Assembly: GCF_003173735.1 (NCBI RefSeq)
Contig: NZ_CP029551.1
Span: 186,001 to 250,000, forward strand
DNA length: 64,000 bases
From: Methylobacterium radiodurans
GTDB taxonomy: Bacteria > Pseudomonadota > Alphaproteobacteria > Rhizobiales > Beijerinckiaceae
Direction of reading: 5' to 3'
Under the pieces are notes generated by a model. That model was not told the origin of the DNA. It was given only the letters and a program-made list of their open reading frames with translations, and did no database searches. A program made the position numbers and the translations under genes. Positions 59,839 through 64,000 of the stretch are shown one piece after another (position 1 is the first letter of the stretch; every line of letters begins with the position of its first letter).

Positions 59839-61008
59839 ATGCCAGCCGAACCCGCCGCCCGGAACGATGGAGGCGGCGCGCTCTGGACGATCGCCCTCTC
59901 GGCGGCGCTGATCGGCCTCGTCGCGCTGCCGCGACGCGGGACCCGAGCGGGCGCGGCCTCCGCGTCCGCGGCGCCCGCACGCACGGGCGCCTCCGAGCCG
60001 GCGCGGGAGCCGTCGGGCTCGCATGCGGGCCCCGAGGCCGAGCGGGTCTCGAAGCGCGAGGCGCATCGCGGGCGGCAGGCCCGCACCCCCTCGGACATTC
60101 CGGCGGCTGGCTGGAAGGACATCGGCCTGCGGGTCTTCCACGACGTCTCGGAGAACCGGCTGATCTCGGTCGCGGCGGGCGTGACCTTCTACGTGCTGCT
60201 GGCGATCTTCCCGGCGGTGGCGGCGCTGGTCTCCCTCTACGGCTTGTTCGCCGACCCGGCCGAGATCGGCCGCCATCTGGAGAGCCTGCAGGGGGTGCTG
60301 CCCTCCGGCGCGGTCGAGATCGTCGGCGATCAGGTGAAGCGGCTCACCGAGGCCGGCGACCGCAAGCTCGGGCTCACCGTGCTCACCGGCATCCTGCTCT
60401 CGCTCTGGAGCGCGAACGGGGGCATGAAGAGCGTCTTCGACGCGCTCAACATCGTCTACGAGGAGCGCGAGAAGCGGAACTTCCTGAAGCTCAATCTCGT
60501 CTCGCTCTGCTTCACCGCGGGCGCCCTGCTGTTCATCGTGCTGGCGCTCGTCGGCATCGTGGTGCTGCCGATCCTGTTCAACACGGTCGGGCTGACCACG
60601 GACGCGTGGTACGTGGCGCTCCTGCGCTGGCCGGCCCTGTTCGTGGTGGTGCTGTTCGGGCTCGCGGTGCTCTACCGCTTCGGGCCGAGCCGCGACGCGC
60701 CGCGCTGGCGCTGGGTGACCTGGGGCAGCGCGCTCGCGAGCTTCCTCTGGCTCGCCGGCTCGCTCCTGTTCTCGTGGTACGTCTCGAATTTCGGTTCCTA
60801 CAACAAGACCTACGGCTCGCTGGGAGCAGCCATCGGCTTCATGACTTGGATCTGGATCTCGACCATCATTGTGCTGATCGGCGCAGAGGTGAACGCCGAG
60901 ATGGAGCACCAGACCGCCCACGACACCACGCGGGGAAGGCCCGAGCCGCTCGGGCACCGCGACGCCCGCATGGCCGACACCGTCGGCGAGGCCGCGGGCG
61001 CGCGCTGA
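59839..61008 (+). CDS. YihY/BrkB family membrane protein
   Basis: The 389-residue inner-membrane protein has the BrkB pattern: VFHDVSENRLISVAAGVTFYVLLAIFPAVAALVSLYGLF, then about five more helices (LNLVSLCFTAGALLFIVLALVGIVVLPILF, WVTWGSALASFLWLAGSLLFSWYVSNFGSYNKTYGSLGAAIGFMTWIWISTIIVLIGAEVNAE). The function of the family is not firmly established. Once thought RNase BN, it is now seen as a transporter-like protein. The ATG at 59839 follows AGGAGAACCGCCG. Starts at 59821 or 59758 are possible. Confidence 0.85.
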   Translation: MPAEPAARNDGGGALWTIALSAALIGLVALPRRGTRAGAASASAAPARTGASEPAREPSGSHAGPEAERVSKREAHRGRQARTPSDIPAAGWKDIGLRVFHDVSENRLISVAAGVTFYVLLAIFPAVAALVSLYGLFADPAEIGRHLESLQGVLPSGAVEIVGDQVKRLTEAGDRKLGLTVLTGILLSLWSANGGMKSVFDALNIVYEEREKRNFLKLNLVSLCFTAGALLFIVLALVGIVVLPILFNTVGLTTDAWYVALLRWPALFVVVLFGLAVLYRFGPSRDAPRWRWVTWGSALASFLWLAGSLLFSWYVSNFGSYNKTYGSLGAAIGFMTWIWISTIIVLIGAEVNAEMEHQTAHDTTRGRPEPLGHRDARMADTVGEAAGAR

Positions 61009-61294
61009 GCCTCTGGCGGACGGGCGGCAGGAGGAGCCGGCGGGCGGCTCACGCGCGCCCGCGGCGGCCGCAAGACGCAAGATCCGCACAATGTTGCCGG
61101 ACGGTATCGGAGAGCGGGGACCCTATCGGCCAGATTGGAATCGATAAAAACGCGGATCTTTATTCTGCTCGGCGCGGCGAATGTGGTCTTGACCGCGCGA
61201 TCCTCGGGCCAATAGGTCGGCCGTCCGCTGAACAGCCCGACCGCCGGCTCAGCGCGCAGATCCGCCGAAGACCAACCGTTTGCCGCAGCGCCCG

Positions 61295-62464
61295 ATGCTC
61301 CGCACGATCCTGTTCCGCACCCACTGGGCGCTCGGCCTCACCGCCGGGCTCGTCCTGGCGCTGATGGGCGTCACCGGCGCGCTGATGAGCTACGAGGAGG
61401 CCATCGTCGAGGCGCTCAACGCGCGGACCGCGGCGGTTGAGGCCGGCGACCGCGCGCGGCTCGGGCCGGAAGCGCTCGTTGCCCGCATCGAGGCGCAGGT
61501 GCCGGGTCAGCGGGTCACCGCCCTGAGCATCCCCGGCGATCCGGGCCGGGCGGTGCGCGTGCGCTTCGCCGGAACCGGGCCCGGCGAGCACCCGGCCTCG
61601 CACTACGTCGATCCCTACGACGGCGCCGACCGCGGCGCGGTCGCGGGCGAGGAGGCCTTCGACACGATCCGGTCCCTGCACCGCTGGCTGCTCATCCCCG
61701 GCGGCGGGCGCGGCTGGGGGCGCACGGTCACGGGGCTCTGCGCGGTCGCGCTCCTCGTGTTCCTCGCCACGGGCCTCTACCTGCGCTGGCCGAAGCTGCA
61801 CCGGTGGCGGATCTGGCTGCGGCCGGCCCTGGCCCGGCCGGGCCGTCCGCGCTGGTGGTCGCTCCACGCGGTCGTCGGGACCTGGGTGATCCCGGTCTAC
61901 GCCGTCATCGCCCTGACGGGCCTATGGTGGTCCTACGACGCCTACCGGGCGGGCGCGACCTACCTGCTCACCGGAAGCTGGCCCGAGGCGCGCCCGCAGC
62001 GTCAGGCCGGCGCAGGCCGGCGTGACGGCGGCCGCGGCGAGCGCCGCCCGGCGGCCCTCGACGCGGCGTGGCAGACCTTCACGACCGGGGAAGGCGCGAA
62101 CGCCGCGCTCGCCGTGCTCTCGATGCCCGGCGAGCGCGGCGAGCCGAACATCCGGATCCGCTACCTCGCCCGGCCCGGCGACGGCCCGAGCAGCCGCACC
62201 GACCTCACCTACGACGCCGCGAGCGGCAGCTTCCTCGCGGCCGTGCGGCCCGGCGACAAGACGCTCGGCCGGCAGATCGCCGACAACATGCTGGAGGTGC
62301 ATCGCGGGCGCTTCTTCGGTCCGGTCTTCACCCTGATCTTCGGCCTCGCCTCGCTCGCCATGCCGCTCTTCGCGGCGACCGGGATCACGCTCTACCTCCT
62401 GCGTCGCCGCACCGCCCGGACGCGGCGGGCCGCTCCGGCGGTCGGACGCGCGGCCAGGGCCTGA
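61295..62464 (+). CDS. PepSY-associated transmembrane protein
   Basis: The 389-residue protein has four membrane regions: near 10-35 (HWALGLTAGLVLALMGVTGALMSYEEAI), 145-165, 190-215 (LHAVVGTWVIPVYAVIALTGLWWSYDAYR) and 345-375. Between them are PepSY-like periplasmic domains. Relatives (PiuB/FoxB-like) help reduce siderophore iron at the inner membrane. The iron link is from the family; no TonB receptor is adjacent and no Fur box was found. The start at 61295 is chosen over TTG 61280. The upstream 286-bp gap contains no other gene. Confidence 0.82.
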   Translation: MLRTILFRTHWALGLTAGLVLALMGVTGALMSYEEAIVEALNARTAAVEAGDRARLGPEALVARIEAQVPGQRVTALSIPGDPGRAVRVRFAGTGPGEHPASHYVDPYDGADRGAVAGEEAFDTIRSLHRWLLIPGGGRGWGRTVTGLCAVALLVFLATGLYLRWPKLHRWRIWLRPALARPGRPRWWSLHAVVGTWVIPVYAVIALTGLWWSYDAYRAGATYLLTGSWPEARPQRQAGAGRRDGGRGERRPAALDAAWQTFTTGEGANAALAVLSMPGERGEPNIRIRYLARPGDGPSSRTDLTYDAASGSFLAAVRPGDKTLGRQIADNMLEVHRGRFFGPVFTLIFGLASLAMPLFAATGITLYLLRRRTARTRRAAPAVGRAARA

Positions 62465-62607
62465 GAGCGGGGAATCGTCCCGGACGCCGCATCTCGGCGG
62501 ACAGCCCGGCCGCGGTCAGAGCCCGCGTGGCCCGGTGCTCTGCCGGACGGGAGGGGCGGGCCGCGTGGATCAGCCGACGTGATAAGCCTGAGGAGCGCGG
62601 CGGCCCC

Positions 62608-63009
62608 TCAATGGGCCGGGAGTGGCCCCACGGTCGGGCGGCCTCGTAGGGCCAGGGCCGTCGCCGCCGCCCCGACGACGTCCACCAGCGCGAAGGCGAG
62701 GAGGGGCATCGGGGCGAGGTCGGCCATCACCAGCAGGACGAAGGCGGCGGCGAGGCAGAACCGGACAGGGACGCTCGCGCCGATCAGCGGCCGGTCCTCG
62801 TGCCGCGCGAACTGCGCGTAGTAGGCGGCGAAGCAGAGCGTCAGGAGCCCGATGACACGGACGAGGTAGGGCTCGCCCGTCACATCGAGCAGCCACGCCA
62901 CGCGCTCGGGGGCGAGCAGGAAGGCGAGCCCGACGACGGTGAGGTAGGCGGCGTGGGCGATGACGGTCCTGGCCGGTGCGCTCAGACCGGCTCTCGGGGC
63001 GGCTCTCAT
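62608..63009 (-). CDS. Four-helix membrane protein of unknown function (133 aa)
   Basis: The 133-residue product has about four hydrophobic helices (VIAHAAYLTVVGLAFLLAP, YLVRVIGLLTLCFAAYYAQFA, FCLAAAFVLLVMADLAPMPLLAFALVDVVGAAATALAL). The family is unknown to me. AAGTTCTTACAAGTAAACGATAGTG lies upstream, and the AT-rich region with ACGAT repeats (63030-63060) could be an operator. Tail-to-tail spacing to the PepSY gene is 143 bp. Confidence 0.65.
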   Translation of the reverse strand: MRAAPRAGLSAPARTVIAHAAYLTVVGLAFLLAPERVAWLLDVTGEPYLVRVIGLLTLCFAAYYAQFARHEDRPLIGASVPVRFCLAAAFVLLVMADLAPMPLLAFALVDVVGAAATALALRGRPTVGPLPAH

Positions 63010-63220
63010 GGCGAACCTCCGCGGAAGTTCTTACAAGTAAACGATAGTGAACGATTATTACACAACAACCGAAACGCCCGAAAATCACGCATGTTAATGC
63101 CACTTCGGCCGATATCGTCGGTCCGGCGCGATACGGATCGCGGGGTCTGAAACATCCGAGCGCCGCCGGCTGTTGCGCCGGGCCACCCGGGCGTGCTTTG
63201 ATCGCCTCGTCCGATAAGGG
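63010..63220. other. AT-rich divergent gap before the glycine riboswitch
   Basis: The stretch 63035-63065 (ACGATAGTGAACGATTATTACACAACAACCG) is clearly AT-rich for this genome and carries ACGAT twice, 12 bases apart. It probably holds the promoter of the minus-strand membrane gene and part of the gcv promoter. No gene seen. Confidence 0.4.
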
Positions 63221-63412
63221 CGATACGGGAGAGCCCAGTCCGGCCGGCAACGGTCGGGCATGGCGCCGACGGAGCAACCACCCCCGGAAACTCTCAGGCA
63301 CAATCACCGTATCGTTGGACAATCTGGAGAGAGGCGCCGCAGGGCGTCCACCGAAGGAGAAACCCCGAGCCGCGAGCCCGGGGGAAGCTCTCAGGTAACC
63401 GCGACAGATGGG
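63221..63412 (+). promoter_or_regulatory. Tandem glycine riboswitch upstream of gcvT
   Basis: Two aptamers lie in tandem. The first is closed by CGATACGG (63221-63228) pairing with CCGTATCG (63307-63314), enclosing GGGAGAG, CGCCGACGGAGCAA and AACTCTCAGGCA, the conserved glycine-aptamer elements. The second (about 63320-63412) carries GGAGAGAGGCGCC, CACCGAAGGAGAAACCCC and AGCTCTCAGGTAACC. In bacteria this pair senses glycine and turns on the glycine-cleavage operon, which follows directly. Confidence 0.9.
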
Positions 63413-63471
63413 GGCAGGCCGGAAACGCGCGTGAGGCGCCTTCCGGACGCACGCTGTCGTGGAGAATCCGG

Positions 63472-64000
63472 ATGTCGGCACACGCCGTCGAGATCGCCCC
63501 CCTTCGCAAGACCCCGCTCAACGACCTGCACCTGCGCCTGGGCGCCCGGATGGTGCCGTTCGCCGGCTATTCCATGCCGGTGCAGTACCCGGCGGGCCTG
63601 CTCAAGGAGCACCTGCACACCCGCGCCGCCGCGGGCCTGTTCGACGTCTCGCATATGGGCCAGATCGCCCTGCGTGCGGACGACGTGGCCGAGGCCGCGC
63701 GCGCCCTGGAGGCGCTGGTCCCGGCCGACATCCTCGGGCTGAAGCCCGGGCGCCAGCGCTACGGCCTGCTCACCGACGCGGCGGGCGGGATCCTGGACGA
63801 CCTGATGGTAGCCCATCTCGGCGACCGCCTCGTCCTGGTGGTCAACGCGGCGAACAAGGCCGCCGACCTCGCGCATCTGCGGGCCAACCTGCCGGATTCC
63901 ATCGCCGTCGAGGAGCTGCCCCGCGCGCTCCTCGCTCTGCAGGGGCCGGGCGCGGAGGCCGCGCTCGCCCGGCTGGCGCCGGAGGTCGCCGCGATGCGCT
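63472..64000 (+). CDS. gcvT: Aminomethyltransferase GcvT (glycine cleavage T-protein), partial
   Basis: GcvT transfers the aminomethyl carbon of glycine from the H-protein to tetrahydrofolate. The visible 176 residues start MSAHAVEIAPLRKTPLND and include the folate-site region RMVPFAGYSMPVQY, the LFDVSHMGQI segment and LLTDAAGGILDDLMV, characteristic of GcvT. The gene runs off the right edge. The ATG at 63472 follows GGAGAATCCG. A tandem glycine riboswitch lies 60 bp upstream, so glycine should induce expression; gcvH and gcvP are expected next. Confidence 0.93.
   Translation, partial: MSAHAVEIAPLRKTPLNDLHLRLGARMVPFAGYSMPVQYPAGLLKEHLHTRAAAGLFDVSHMGQIALRADDVAEAARALEALVPADILGLKPGRQRYGLLTDAAGGILDDLMVAHLGDRLVLVVNAANKAADLAHLRANLPDSIAVEELPRALLALQGPGAEAALARLAPEVAAMR

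Noticed and set aside
61009..61294. Fur or Irr box upstream of the PepSY gene
   Set aside because: The gap has no GATAATGATAATCATTATC-like dyad; an iron link is from family knowledge only.
1..64000. tRNA, rRNA and CRISPR features
   Set aside because: By eye I found no cloverleaf with a GGTTCGA-type T-loop in the gaps, no rRNA-like conserved blocks and no regularly spaced direct repeats. A tRNAscan or Infernal run would be decisive.

Overview
The window is GC-rich, densely packed DNA from an alphaproteobacterium of the Hyphomicrobiales (Rhizobiales). A Methylobacterium/Methylorubrum relative is my best guess. Four things point there: ctrA divergent from fliI-fliJ with GANTC sites in its promoter, EcfG-type promoter sequences, a TTG-started octaprenyl-diphosphate synthase, and several PAS/HWE/hybrid kinases. 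The placement is inferred from gene content and protein style, not from a search. About 57 protein genes, two broken genes and one tandem riboswitch can be supported. I saw no rRNA, tRNA, CRISPR array, transposase or phage gene.

Layout. 1-7.3 kb: two small unknown genes, a large LplT-PlsC-acyl-ACP/CoA ligase fusion for lysophospholipid re-acylation, a UPF0114 membrane protein, msrA divergent from a short LOV photoreceptor, and a HAD phosphatase. 7.3-10.2 kb: small proteins, then a LysR regulator with an iron-type alcohol dehydrogenase. 10.3-17.8 kb: a valine/branched-chain catabolic cluster in nearly pathway order (mmsA, acyl-CoA dehydrogenase, 3-hydroxyisobutyryl-CoA hydrolase, mmsB, enoyl-CoA hydratase, acyl-CoA synthetase), interrupted and followed by GC-rich inverted intergenic repeats. 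18-22.9 kb: a GT2-GT4 double glycosyltransferase, a DUF3750 protein and small envelope proteins. 23-26.3 kb: dinB, a Crp/Fnr regulator and a PAS-HWE kinase. 26.4-31.3 kb: a TPR protein, ispE, octaprenyl-diphosphate synthase (isoprenoid/quinone supply) and a tRNA-type N6-adenine methyltransferase.

31.3-39.3 kb looks accessory: a GT1 glycosyltransferase translationally coupled to a membrane alpha/beta-hydrolase-like protein, a LysM/Ig-like envelope protein, a YidB protein, an ECF sigma factor and several small unknown genes. Two of these units carry GGAAC-N16-(C/T)GTT promoters of the general-stress (EcfG) type. 39.3-51.6 kb: two hybrid histidine kinases with homologous N-terminal sensor modules flank fliI-fliJ/ctrA, the ohr/ohrR peroxide pair with palindromic operators, a cytochrome c and a GlcD-type FAD oxidase.

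51.6-64 kb: an orphan TAXI-type binding protein, recX, osmC, a coupled radical-SAM plus DUF4130-UdgX DNA-repair pair, a decayed MNT-HEPN toxin-antitoxin module with two independent lesions, a CPA2 antiporter, a BrkB protein, a PepSY protein and a small membrane protein. The window ends with a tandem glycine riboswitch in front of gcvT, which runs off the right edge.

No wholly new system is certain. The places most worth a second look are the radical-SAM/DUF4130-UdgX operon, the broken MNT-HEPN pair, the stress-promoter cluster at 34-39 kb, the GT1/hydrolase operon, and the OhrR and CtrA control regions.
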